Shown one piece after another: positions 1 through 8,169 of a stretch of DNA of 64,000 bases. The notes beneath the pieces are model-generated. The model did not search any database. It worked only from the letters and a program-made list of their open reading frames with translations, and had not been told where the DNA came from. The position numbers were made by a program, and so were the translations under genes. The stretch comes from Opitutaceae bacterium (GTDB lineage: Bacteria > Verrucomicrobiota > Verrucomicrobiia > Opitutales > Opitutaceae): contig JACKPU010000007.1 of assembly GCA_024233285.1 (NCBI GenBank), forward strand, positions 1-64,000, given 5' to 3'. Within the stretch, counting starts at the first letter, position 1. Every line of letters starts with the position of its first letter.

Positions 1-1
1 G

Positions 2-661
2 CGCGCTCGTGCAAATCCGAATTCACAGCAACACGCCTTCACGCTAATCGAGCTGCTGGTTGTCATTGGCGTTATTGCGGTGCTGGCCGCTGTCGTGTTT
101 GCGGGCTTGAGTGGCTCGGACCGCGGAGTCGCTCTGCGCTCGGCGCAAGCCACCATGGCCAACGCGTTGAATGCCGCGCGCACGCGGGCTGTGACGAAAG
201 GCGTGAATGTGGCCCTGATGGTGCAGAATGATCCGGGTAATCCGGATCGGTATCGGCGCGTGGTGGCCGTCGTTGAAACGGTTACGGGCACACCAGTGGT
301 GGTTTCGATTTTTGAACTACCAGAGCACGTGGCGGTGCTGCCAAGCAGGACCCGTTTCACAGCTGACATGCGTGAACCGGGCGACTGGGTCGGAGGCTAT
401 TCCGGCAATGGTCTTGGCTCTACTTTTCTCGGCTCCACCATCTCGGTTGCGATTGCCGACACCGCTACTGAGAATTGGGAATATCGTGATATCACGCCTA
501 ACGGCACGGTGGCTGGTGCTGGTTCTATTGTGGTTGGCACTGTGCGTAACCAGCCAGGAGGCACCTATCCAATTATATTCGTCTCACCCGAACAGGTGCG
601 GGGCCTGACAGTTTCGAGTTACGCGCTGGCCCGCATGATCAACGATCGCCAAGGCTTTTGA
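2..661 (+). CDS. Prepilin-like protein, Verru_Chthon cassette D type (5' end outside window)
   Basis: The frame is open from base 2 with no in-frame start codon before the pilin motif, so the true start lies left of the window. The visible N-terminus carries a type IV prepilin signal: AFTLIELLVVIGVIAVLA, with Phe+1 and Glu+5, running into one hydrophobic helix. The remainder is a soluble domain with no motif I recognise. Such proteins are cut by prepilin peptidase and assembled through the inner membrane into pilus- or type II-secretion-like structures. It is the first of four tightly packed genes with the same kind of N-terminus, an arrangement matching the Verru_Chthon cassette (D-B-C-A) of Verrucomicrobia. 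Assignment to the D subfamily is inferred from gene order and size. The function of the cassette is not known to me. Confidence 0.8.
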   Translation, partial: RARANPNSQQHAFTLIELLVVIGVIAVLAAVVFAGLSGSDRGVALRSAQATMANALNAARTRAVTKGVNVALMVQNDPGNPDRYRRVVAVVETVTGTPVVVSIFELPEHVAVLPSRTRFTADMREPGDWVGGYSGNGLGSTFLGSTISVAIADTATENWEYRDITPNGTVAGAGSIVVGTVRNQPGGTYPIIFVSPEQVRGLTVSSYALARMINDRQGF

Positions 662-663
662 GC

Positions 664-1137
664 ATGCGTCACAAAATCGGTGCTTTTTCCCTGATCGAAG
701 TGGTTGTTGCCATCGGCGTTGTGGTGGCCGGCGTAGCGGTGATTCTGGCTCTGCTGCCCGGTCTGTTACGTCGCACGGAAGAGGCTGCTGACTTACAGAC
801 GGCATTGCGTTTGCCAGATGCAGTGGAAACGCGATTGCGCGAGGAAATGGCCGGGGCGTTCCCGGGTGGAATGCAGAATGGCGTGGTGCTGGTTGCGGAC
901 AAAGAAGGCACCAACGTGCGTCGTGAATCCCAACTAAATGTGCCGCCTACGCCTGCCTATTTCTATATCGACGTTAGGTCGTTTTCCTCGGGCGAATTGG
1001 CGTATCAGCCAGGGCGCCCGGTATTGCCGTTGCGTGTTCGTGTGGGGTGGCCCTATTCCGCAGTCAAAGCAGCCGGCAATCTGGATAGCACGGGCAATTT
1101 TCAATTGGTCGAGTTTCTTGTGACCTTGTCGCCATGA
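664..1137 (+). CDS. Prepilin-like protein, Verru_Chthon cassette B type
   Basis: This protein of 157 residues begins MRHKIGAFSLIEVVVAIG, a prepilin cleavage/methylation site (basic n-region, Gly-Ala-Phe, Glu+5) followed by a long hydrophobic helix ending near residue 37. I chose the ATG at 664 over a TTG at 658 because it gives the classic short leader. It starts 2 bases after the previous stop, and its own stop overlaps the next start (ATGA), so translation is probably coupled. No catalytic motif is visible. Its size and position between the D-like and C-like genes fit cassette protein B. The GspI/PilV family is the generic alternative. Confidence 0.78.
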   Translation: MRHKIGAFSLIEVVVAIGVVVAGVAVILALLPGLLRRTEEAADLQTALRLPDAVETRLREEMAGAFPGGMQNGVVLVADKEGTNVRRESQLNVPPTPAYFYIDVRSFSSGELAYQPGRPVLPLRVRVGWPYSAVKAAGNLDSTGNFQLVEFLVTLSP

Positions 1138-2063
1138 TTGCGCGGAATCGAGTTTTGCGTGCCTTCACGGTGATCGAATTGCTGGTCGCGGTTGCCGTGG
1201 CAGTCGTGCTGGCAGGTATCCTGATTGCGGTCACGCGGACAGCTTTGGATCTGTGGCAGAAAACACAGAACCAATCAGCGGCCAACGTGCAGGCGAAAGT
1301 GGCGTTGGATTTTCTCGTGCGCGACTTGCAGTCTGTCATTTTTCGCGAAGCGGGTGAGGCGACTATCGCGGTGGATATCCTGAGCACGGGAAGCCTTGGC
1401 GCGCATGAGTGGCGACAAGACTATGTGGTCGCCAACAAGCCGGACACCGTGTCGATTCTTTCGCCAGCGACGGATTCGACCGGGCGCTATCTGGAAGCGT
1501 CACGATTTGGCCGGGGTGGCGTTTGGTTGCGATTTCTGACCACGAACCAACGCACTGGTGGAGGTTCGCCTGCAATGGTGGCCTATCAAATTAGCCGTCG
1601 GCCCATTTCCGGACCAACAACTGCAACAAATCCTCCGGCTATTCGCTACACGTTATCGCGAATATTTCTCGATGGCGGAACTACCTTCACAGGTGGTTAT
1701 GAGGCCACGGACTACGATGGCGATTTAGATAGTCCCGGAACCGACGACGCGCTCTGCGATAATGTAGTCGATTTTGGAGTGTGGTGTTACCGCAGAAATA
1801 GCAATGGTTCACTTACCGCGTTATATCCCCTCGGCCCCCAAGATCGCGATTTTCGCGGCGCCGGGAATCAATTTCCGGATGTGGTCGACGTCATGCTGAG
1901 AGTGTTGACTGACAGCGGTGCGGCGCAGCTTGAACAGATGGAAGCTGGATTGGTGCAGCGTCCCAGCCTTTATGCCACCGATGCCGATTGGTGGTGGGCC
2001 GTGGTGGAAGCGCAGTCGCGGGTATTCAGTGCGCGCGTGGTGATCGCAGGGAGGTCAGGCTAA
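1134..2063 (+). CDS. Prepilin-like protein, Verru_Chthon cassette C type (PilW/GspJ-like)
   Basis: The protein has 309 residues. Its N-terminus reads RAFTVIELLVAVAVAVVLAG, a prepilin methylation motif with the conserved Glu+5 and one transmembrane helix. The larger soluble part has an acidic Gly/Asp-rich stretch near residues 195-210, and the length resembles PilW or GspJ minor pseudopilins. It overlaps its left neighbour by 4 bases and its right neighbour by 1 base (TAATG). Third position in the D-B-C-A order suggests cassette protein C. Base composition is less GC-rich than genes right of 3.6 kb. Confidence 0.78.
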   Translation: MIARNRVLRAFTVIELLVAVAVAVVLAGILIAVTRTALDLWQKTQNQSAANVQAKVALDFLVRDLQSVIFREAGEATIAVDILSTGSLGAHEWRQDYVVANKPDTVSILSPATDSTGRYLEASRFGRGGVWLRFLTTNQRTGGGSPAMVAYQISRRPISGPTTATNPPAIRYTLSRIFLDGGTTFTGGYEATDYDGDLDSPGTDDALCDNVVDFGVWCYRRNSNGSLTALYPLGPQDRDFRGAGNQFPDVVDVMLRVLTDSGAAQLEQMEAGLVQRPSLYATDADWWWAVVEAQSRVFSARVVIAGRSG

Positions 2064-3301
2064 TGAGGCGCGTATCATCAGGCACAAAGGGCTTCGCCCT
2101 TGTAGTAGTGCTCACGCTATTAGCCATGCTCGTGCTGGTTACGTATGCAATTTCCCTGATCGGACGGGTCGACACTCAGGTTGGCATCGCGGCCAGTTAC
2201 CAAGTTCAGGCTCGGCAGCGCGCGATCGCTGGTCTGCGCATTGCAATGGCAAATCTGCAGGTAGCCGCTGGAGGCGATGTGATCACGGCCTCAGCTTCGA
2301 TTCGCGGTCTGTCAGTCGCATATCCGTTTCTAATGGGAATATGGAATCCCACGAGCACTAGTGCACTCCCTCAGAATTGGTATGTGAGTGGGAATTTCGA
2401 ATCGAGCGGTCCCAATCGTATCACGTATGCCTCCATTCCATCGACGACTACGGCCGTCACTCTTGTTGGCAGCAATACGGTGACTGCCAACCGCGACATG
2501 GTTAGGACATTTAGAGTTAGTGAAGGAAACGGCGGCTACGCATTTTGGATTGGTGATGAAGGAAACAAGGCGTCACTGGGATTTGACCAAACTGCGGTTC
2601 CGCTAGGGGGCACTGGGATTCCGCTTCAGACCGATCCAAGAGGGGAAGTTTCTGCATTTAATCCTACGAACCGGGCCAGTATTCACACGTGGGAGCAAAT
2701 TCCACTATGTGCCCCGGGCGCTTCTTTAAAATCGCGATACCATGCCTATACTGGGAAGGCATTTTGGTATACTGGAGCGGGGACTTTGCAGGGAGGTCTG
2801 TTCAATGTAAATACGACCGAATCGGACGCATGGGCTGCTGTGTTGCGAGCCTACAATGCAGCACGTTCGTCGTCGGAGCCTGAACTCGCCGACAGTTTTG
2901 GTAACGATCTTACAGGCGACCTAGCTAATACCTTGGTTGGGAATTTTTCTCAGAAAACTGGAACCGCTAAAGTGCGCTCTGGGCCATTTCGGTCCGTAGC
3001 TGGCTTTTGGGATAGCCAGATTGTCCAGGACTCATTGGACGAATTGGGTATCACGACAGTAACGCAGGACGATATTCGAAACGTAATCGATCCAATGTTG
3101 GCGGTGCGCTCAGATACCTTTCGCATCCGCGCTTACGGCGATGCTATCAACCCAGCCGATGCTGGTGTTGCCGGAGCCACGCCGGAGGCGGTCGCTTACT
3201 GCGAAGCGATCGTGCAGCGGACCAATCAGGACGATCCCCTCGGCAATGGGAAGAAATTCGTCATTACCTACTTCCGCTGGCTGGGGCCGGACGACATTTA
3301 G
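2063..3301 (+). CDS. PilX/GspK-like assembly protein, Verru_Chthon cassette A type
   Basis: The protein has 412 residues and begins MRRVSSGTKGFALVVVLTLL, a basic leader with Gly-Phe and a hydrophobic helix but without the Glu+5 of true pilins, as in PilX and GspK. I chose the ATG at 2063, inside the TAATG junction, because it places the hydrophobic helix right after a short basic leader. The C-terminus contains VRSDTFRIRAYGDA and CEAIVQR, which I associate with Verru_Chthon cassette protein A. As I recall, many described A proteins are much longer, so this may be a short variant. The gene is visibly AT-richer than the rest of the window and is followed by a tRNA. Confidence 0.72.
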   Translation: MRRVSSGTKGFALVVVLTLLAMLVLVTYAISLIGRVDTQVGIAASYQVQARQRAIAGLRIAMANLQVAAGGDVITASASIRGLSVAYPFLMGIWNPTSTSALPQNWYVSGNFESSGPNRITYASIPSTTTAVTLVGSNTVTANRDMVRTFRVSEGNGGYAFWIGDEGNKASLGFDQTAVPLGGTGIPLQTDPRGEVSAFNPTNRASIHTWEQIPLCAPGASLKSRYHAYTGKAFWYTGAGTLQGGLFNVNTTESDAWAAVLRAYNAARSSSEPELADSFGNDLTGDLANTLVGNFSQKTGTAKVRSGPFRSVAGFWDSQIVQDSLDELGITTVTQDDIRNVIDPMLAVRSDTFRIRAYGDAINPADAGVAGATPEAVAYCEAIVQRTNQDDPLGNGKKFVITYFRWLGPDDI

Positions 3302-3354
3302 AAAAAACTTGTGGCCATGGCGGAAAAATTGTGCCTTTTACGCCATTCCTTTTT

Positions 3355-3429
3355 GCCAGGGTAGCTCAGTGGTAGAGCAGGGGACTCATAAGCCCTTGGT
3401 CGGCGGTTCAAACCCGCCCCCTGGCACCA
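3355..3429 (+). tRNA. tRNA-Met (CAT anticodon)
   Basis: A full cloverleaf can be drawn. The acceptor stem GCCAGGG pairs with CCCTGGC, the D arm is GCTC/GAGC, the anticodon loop is CTCATAA, and the T arm GGCGG-TTCAAAC-CCGCC is followed by an encoded CCA. The anticodon stem GGGGA/GCCCT has one G-U and one A-G pair. The 1:72 pair is G-C and the anticodon stem lacks the three initiator G-C pairs, so this is an elongator tRNA-Met; tRNA-Ile2 with a modified CAT anticodon is possible. A short hairpin at 3432-3450 without a T tract follows. Confidence 0.93.
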
Positions 3430-3456
3430 CTCTAAAACCAAGTGGTTTAGCATGAT

Positions 3457-3631
3457 GTGAGCGCCAAGTTCTGGGTTTATATCCTTCGTGGAGATTCTGG
3501 CCGGCACTACATTGGTCAGACCAACGATCTGGATGCGCGCAGTGAAGCCATTGGCGCGAAAACACGGAATGGATATGAATGAGCGTTTGCTCACCAAGAC
3601 CTGGCGATCTCCGTTTGCTCTGGTGACCCAA
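3457..3631 (+). pseudogene. Decayed GIY-YIG nuclease (UPF0213-like) remnant
   Basis: From the GTG at 3457 the frame reads VSAKFWVYILRG, then HYIGQTNDLDAR, the classic start of small GIY-YIG proteins (W-V-Y-I-L, Y-I-G-T-N-D-L). It then drifts and stops at 3580-3582 after 41 residues, whereas intact members have roughly 80-100. A second frame directly after it (from about 3575) reads NERLLTKTWRSPF, resembling the later part of the family (H-N-x-G...T-x-x-RPW). I infer a frameshifted, degenerating gene. It lies 27 bases after tRNA-Met. The first motif is clear; the second half is weaker. Confidence 0.6.
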
Positions 3632-3637
3632 TCTGGA

Positions 3638-3946
3638 TCAGAGGTCAGTCAGAAGCTCCCGCAGTTCGGCGGCGGGGTCGTCGTGGTCCTGTTCGATGGC
3701 CAATTGCAGGGCGGCTTCGAGCAGCGGGCGGGCGGCGGCGGTTTGACCGGCCCTGAGCAGTTCCTTGCCGAGCAGGATGCGGGGGAGCATCCAATCCGCC
3801 TTCTTTTGCACGCAGAATTCGAGATGAGGCACCGCCTCGGAGCCGCGTCCGGCGTCGAGCAGGGCTTGGGCCAGGCTGAAGCGGAACAGCTCGTTCTCGG
3901 GTTGGCGCGCGACCAGCGCCTCAAATTGGGCGACGCGATCCGGCAT
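3638..3946 (-). CDS. Small TPR-repeat protein
   Basis: The protein has 102 residues and consists of about two to three tetratricopeptide units, with the typical pattern NELFRFSLAQALLDAGR, then PHLEFCVQKK and LLGKELLRAGQTAAARPLLEAAL. There is no signal peptide or catalytic motif, so it is probably a cytoplasmic protein-protein interaction module. Its start overlaps the stop of the upstream PP2C phosphatase (TGATG), so the two are translationally coupled. A role as partner or substrate of that phosphatase is inference from position only. Confidence 0.75.
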   Translation of the reverse strand: MPDRVAQFEALVARQPENELFRFSLAQALLDAGRGSEAVPHLEFCVQKKADWMLPRILLGKELLRAGQTAAARPLLEAALQLAIEQDHDDPAAELRELLTDL

Positions 3947-4668
3947 CAGGCGAGGCTGTCGATTCGCAGGAGCACGCCGGTGGCATTATCCGGGCCGCCG
4001 CGACGAATCGCGAGGGCGATGATTTCGCGCAATACGGTTTCGGGCTCGTCATCGCGCGCCAGAAAGTCGGCGAGCTCGTTTTCATCCACGAGCCCCGAAA
4101 TGCCGTCGGTGCAGAACAGGTAGCGGTCGCGGCTTTGCAAAGGCTGCTCGATCAGGTCGACTTCGACCTGCCCTGGTTGGCCCATGCAGCGCGTGAGGGC
4201 GTGCCGATTGGCTTCGTGAAAATAGACGTCTTCGCCGCGGGCGCGCCGGGCGATGATCTCGTTCTCCACCGAGTGGTCGGTGGTGAGAGGGAGTAAGGTT
4301 TCGCCGCGCAGCAGATAGCAGCGCGAATCGCCCACATGGCCGATCACCAGCGTGGTGCCTTGAATATGGCCGAGGGTGAGCGTCGAACCGATGCCGGTGC
4401 CCGGGCTGAGTTTGCGGCCCAGCGCGTGAACTTTGGCGCTGGCTTCGACGACGATCGCGCGCAGATCGGACGCATCGGTGCCGGGTTTCGCCAGGCCCTC
4501 GGCCACGACTTGCAAGACCAGTTCCGCGGCCTCGGCCCCGCCGGGCAGCCCGCCCACGCCATCGGCCACGCCGAAGATGAGGTTGGACTCGTCCAAAAGC
4601 AGACGGTCCTCGTTGCGCCGGCGCACACGACCAATGTCAGTTAGGGCTGCGGCGCGGAATTGAATCAT
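3946..4668 (-). CDS. PP2C-family Ser/Thr protein phosphatase
   Basis: The protein has 240 residues, the usual size of bacterial Stp/PrpC phosphatases. Visible motifs in order are RRRNEDRLL, GVADGVGG (metal-binding Asp and Gly), IGHVGDSRCYLLRG, LTTDHS, FCTDGISGLV and GGPDNATGVLL (metal-binding DN). It should remove phosphate from Ser/Thr residues using two Mn2+ or Mg2+ ions in the cytoplasm. No Hanks-type kinase lies in the window. It is followed by the coupled TPR gene and preceded, 30 bases away, by the DinG-like helicase gene on the same strand, suggesting one transcript. Confidence 0.92.
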   Translation of the reverse strand: MIQFRAAALTDIGRVRRRNEDRLLLDESNLIFGVADGVGGLPGGAEAAELVLQVVAEGLAKPGTDASDLRAIVVEASAKVHALGRKLSPGTGIGSTLTLGHIQGTTLVIGHVGDSRCYLLRGETLLPLTTDHSVENEIIARRARGEDVYFHEANRHALTRCMGQPGQVEVDLIEQPLQSRDRYLFCTDGISGLVDENELADFLARDDEPETVLREIIALAIRRGGPDNATGVLLRIDSLA

Positions 4669-4698
4669 GCGTTGAAGGATGGGACGGGTAGGCGCGGC

Positions 4699-6783
4699 TT
4701 AGGCGAAAGGAAGGAATGTGCTTTCCCGGTTCACCTTGGTCAAGCGAGTGAATTCGGCGTTGGGCAGACAGTCGAGGAAGAGCCGGCCGTAGGCCTTGGC
4801 CAGCACGCGGGAGTCCAGCAGCGTGATCAGGCCGCGGTCGGTCGAGGTGCGGATCAACCGGCCGATGCCCTGGCGGAATTTGATCAACGCATCGGGCAGG
4901 GTGAGCTCGTTGAACGGGTTGCCGCCTTGATCACGAATGTATTCGCACTTGGCCTCGGTGATGGGGTGAGTCGGCGGATCGAACGGCAGGCGCGTGATGA
5001 TGACCTGGGCCAGCGCCTCGCCGGGCACATCGACCCCGGTCCAAAAGCTGTCGGTGCCAAAGAGCACGGCATTGCCGGTTTCGCGCATGCGATTGGCCAG
5101 TTCGGTGCGGGAGAGCTCCATGCCTTGCATGAGAAACGGCCGGCCCTGTTTGCGGTAAGCCGGTTCCAGGGTCGTGGCGACCGCCCGCATGTCGGTGTAA
5201 CTGGTAAACAGGACGAGCGAGCCGCCGGCCACGGCTTCGGTGCAGAACCGCACGTAGTCGGTGAGCACTTCGATCGCGAGCCGGGCTTCGCGCGGGGATG
5301 GCAGCGGCACATCGGTCGCGACGAACACGCGCATGTTTCGCGCGTAATCGAAGGGGGATTTTACCGCCGCCCGGGAGGCATGGTCTGCACCGATGCGGGC
5401 TGCAAACGGCGTGATCTCACCGCCCATCGCCAGCGTCGCGCTGGTGCAGATTACGCTGGTGCCGCAGCCGAAGAGGTGCTGACGCAGTGCCGGGGCGACA
5501 TCGATCGGCGCGCTCCGCAGGGTCACGATCGTCTGCCGGCGGCCGCTGCGCTCGGCCCAATAAACATGGCCCTTGTCACCGAGCGTGAGCCATTCGGTGA
5601 GGCCGGCCTGGATGCCTTTGATCCGCTGGCGTTGTTCGAGCAGTTCGTCGCGCTCGCGGCCTTCTTCGAGCCGGTCGGAAATCTTCCCGAGCAAGCGGTG
5701 CAGGGCCCCGAGCGGTCCATCGAGCATCGGTTCGGCGGCGTCGGGTTCGCGCATGCGCACAATGGCGCGCGGGGTCAGCAATTTCATCGCGATGAAATCG
5801 AAGAACTGTTGCGAGGCTTCGAGGGCATCCAGCACCAGCTGCTGGCCCTCGGCGCCGCCATGCTTGCGCATGAGGCCGCGTTTGGTGCGCGGATTGAAAA
5901 GGTATTTCAGGGCGCGATCGACGCCGTAGCTGGAAAGCGAAAGACCGAAATTATTGGTCGCCACTTCGGGCACGGTGTGCGCCTCGTCGAGCACGAGGAA
6001 GTCATCCGGAAACAGCACGCCGCGCGCCTCGCGTGACGCGCCATTGGCCTGCGCGCCGCCGGCGTTGATCAGGGCGAATAGCAGGGCATGGTTGACGATG
6101 ATGACCTGGGCGGTGCGCATGCGGGCGCGGGCGCGCTGGTAGAAGCATTTGTCGCAATCGCAGTGCTTGCGCGAACAGGAGGACGAGTCGGCGTTGACCG
6201 CGTCCCAGACCTCGGCGCGCGGCGGCGGTCGCAGATCGTGGCGCAGGCCGGTTTCGGTGGTGCCGGCCCAGGCCGCGATGCGTTGCAATTCGTCGTAGTC
6301 GGCATCCGCAAACAACGACGCGCGATCGGCCAGGGCGTGGGCGAGCCGCGTGGTGCACAGGTAGTTGGATTTGCCCACGAGAACGGCGGACTTGAAAGTG
6401 GCATACGGCGCGAGCGCCGGTTGCGTGGCAAAGACGCGCCGGCACAGCGGCAGGTCCTTGGTTTCAAGCTGCTCCTGCAGGGAGATCGTGTGGGTGGAAA
6501 CAATCAGCTGACGCTGTTGGTCCACGGCGTGGATGATCCCGGGCAGCAGGTAGGCGAGCGACTTGCCGACGCCGGTGCCGGCTTCGAACAGCAGCGCGTC
6601 GTCGGCTTCATAGGCCGCGGCCACGGCCCGGGCCATCTGATCCTGTTGCGGGCGATGTTCGAGCTTGAGCCCATCCTCCAACCAGCCGCCCTCGGCAAAC
6701 AATTGGGCGCTCAGGGCGACGGCTTGACTTGGCGGCGGTGCCGGAGGCAGGCCGAAGTCGGTGTCGTCGCGAAGTCCAATCAT
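4699..6783 (-). CDS. dinG: DinG/XPD-like iron-sulfur DNA helicase
   Basis: This superfamily 2 helicase has 694 residues. Walker A is AGTGVGKSLAY near residue 68 and the Walker B box is LVLDEAH. Between them lie LCTTR and CSRKHCDCDKC, which supply the four cysteines that hold a 4Fe-4S cluster in DinG and XPD. Motif VI appears as QGIGRLIRT near the C-terminus. The family unwinds DNA 5' to 3' and resolves R-loops, G-quadruplexes or blocked forks. It sits in a minus-strand run, 50 bases after an oxidoreductase gene and 30 bases before the PP2C gene. Confidence 0.92.
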   Translation of the reverse strand: MIGLRDDTDFGLPPAPPPSQAVALSAQLFAEGGWLEDGLKLEHRPQQDQMARAVAAAYEADDALLFEAGTGVGKSLAYLLPGIIHAVDQQRQLIVSTHTISLQEQLETKDLPLCRRVFATQPALAPYATFKSAVLVGKSNYLCTTRLAHALADRASLFADADYDELQRIAAWAGTTETGLRHDLRPPPRAEVWDAVNADSSSCSRKHCDCDKCFYQRARARMRTAQVIIVNHALLFALINAGGAQANGASREARGVLFPDDFLVLDEAHTVPEVATNNFGLSLSSYGVDRALKYLFNPRTKRGLMRKHGGAEGQQLVLDALEASQQFFDFIAMKLLTPRAIVRMREPDAAEPMLDGPLGALHRLLGKISDRLEEGRERDELLEQRQRIKGIQAGLTEWLTLGDKGHVYWAERSGRRQTIVTLRSAPIDVAPALRQHLFGCGTSVICTSATLAMGGEITPFAARIGADHASRAAVKSPFDYARNMRVFVATDVPLPSPREARLAIEVLTDYVRFCTEAVAGGSLVLFTSYTDMRAVATTLEPAYRKQGRPFLMQGMELSRTELANRMRETGNAVLFGTDSFWTGVDVPGEALAQVIITRLPFDPPTHPITEAKCEYIRDQGGNPFNELTLPDALIKFRQGIGRLIRTSTDRGLITLLDSRVLAKAYGRLFLDCLPNAEFTRLTKVNRESTFLPFA

Positions 6784-6833
6784 GAAGCGGTCAACGCAAG
6801 GGATTGCCGCCGCCCGCGCAAACGAAAAGGCGG

Positions 6834-8132
6834 TCAGACCGGGGGAAGTTCGACCACGGTGCGGGCGAGTCGCGCTTGGTCAGCGCAAAAGCCCATCAGG
6901 TGCCCGTTGATGGAATCCTCGAGCGAAGTGGAGGAGATCGACGGGGTTTCGCCGCGGAGCACACTGACGAAATCCTGCACGAGCCGCAGGTCGCCGCCGC
7001 CATGGCCGCCGAGTGCGCCGGTCATGTCGCCCTGAACGTTGAGGTCGACAACCTCCTCGGTGTATTCGTGGCCGGGGCGGGTGTCGAAATGGCGGATGAC
7101 AAACGTGGAGTCCTCGAAGCAGCCTTCGATTTCGCCGCGGGTGCCGACGAGGTGGAGTTTGCGCGATGGCCGGGCGCTGCCGCCGATCATGTTGAGCGTC
7201 GCGGTGCATCCGTCGGCAAACTCGATGGCGACGGATTGATGATCGACCACGTCGTTGTCGCACTTCCACACGCAGCGGCCGTAAGGGTTGTCGCCTTTCA
7301 GCGAGGCGATCTTGTCTTCGATCGTCGGGTGTTCGATGTGCTCCAGCGAATCCCACACGTAGAATGCCCAGCGTTCCGGGTGATCAATGTAGTGCTTGCG
7401 CGCGGAATACAGGCAGTCGGCCTCGATCGGGCAGTCGACCAGGCAGCGTGTGCCGGCCCCGGCCGGGGCTTTTTCCGGGCGGAATTGAAAATTGTTGCCC
7501 ACGCTGGAAACGCGCACCGGGGCGACCCCGCTTTTCATCCACGCAATGATGTCGAGATCGTGGCAGCTCTTGGCCATGAGCATGGTGGAGTGACAGCGAT
7601 CCACCCGGTTCCATTTGCCGCGCACGAAGCCCACGCCCATGTGGTGATAGGACACGTGTTCCAAGGCTTGCACATTGAGCACATCGCCGATTTCACCGCG
7701 CTGCACGCATTCGCGAATCGCGCGATAAAACGGCGTGTAGCGCAGGACGTGGCAGATGCTCACGCGGCGTTGGTGGTGGCGAGCCGCGGCGACCAGCTGC
7801 TCCAATTCGTCGCGTGAGGTGGCGAAGGGTTTTTCCAGCAGGATATCGTAACCGGCGGCCAGCAGGGGCAAAGAGGTCGGCACGTGCAATCGATCCATCG
7901 TGCCGTTGATGGCGAAGTCGGCCTGTTTGGGCGCGGCGACGAATGCCTCGACGCTGGCGAAGCATTGCGCGGGCGTGAGATCGAATTCCTTGGCGGCGCG
8001 TTCGCGGCGCGGCGCGGAGGGATCGACGACCCCGACGATTGCGAGTTCAGCCGGCGCGTGTTTGGCGTAGCTGGCGTAAACCAAAGACCGATGGCCGGCG
8101 CCGACGATCACCGCGGTGAGTTTGCGTTTCAT
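6834..8132 (-). CDS. Gfo/Idh/MocA-family NAD(P)-dependent oxidoreductase
   Basis: The protein has 432 residues when started at MKRKLTAVIVGAGHRS. An upstream in-frame ATG at 8270 would add a non-conserved stretch and overlap the divergent ATPase gene. The N-terminal Rossmann fold carries VIVGAGHR. The family motif with the active-site lysine is LLEKPFATS near residue 100. The C-terminal alpha/beta domain follows. Members oxidise or reduce sugars, inositols and related polyols, sometimes as part of glycosidases; the substrate cannot be told from sequence. It leads the minus-strand run with the helicase, phosphatase and TPR genes, with no clear metabolic link. Confidence 0.9.
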   Translation of the reverse strand: MKRKLTAVIVGAGHRSLVYASYAKHAPAELAIVGVVDPSAPRRERAAKEFDLTPAQCFASVEAFVAAPKQADFAINGTMDRLHVPTSLPLLAAGYDILLEKPFATSRDELEQLVAAARHHQRRVSICHVLRYTPFYRAIRECVQRGEIGDVLNVQALEHVSYHHMGVGFVRGKWNRVDRCHSTMLMAKSCHDLDIIAWMKSGVAPVRVSSVGNNFQFRPEKAPAGAGTRCLVDCPIEADCLYSARKHYIDHPERWAFYVWDSLEHIEHPTIEDKIASLKGDNPYGRCVWKCDNDVVDHQSVAIEFADGCTATLNMIGGSARPSRKLHLVGTRGEIEGCFEDSTFVIRHFDTRPGHEYTEEVVDLNVQGDMTGALGGHGGGDLRLVQDFVSVLRGETPSISSTSLEDSINGHLMGFCADQARLARTVVELPPV

Positions 8133-8169
8133 GGCAGGATGCGGCGGAGGCTGCGTGGCGGTTACGGGC

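Noticed and set aside
4660..6036. Long plus-strand open frame of 458 codons
   Set aside because: It is antisense to the DinG-like gene, has no recognisable domain, and reflects the high third-base GC of the real gene.
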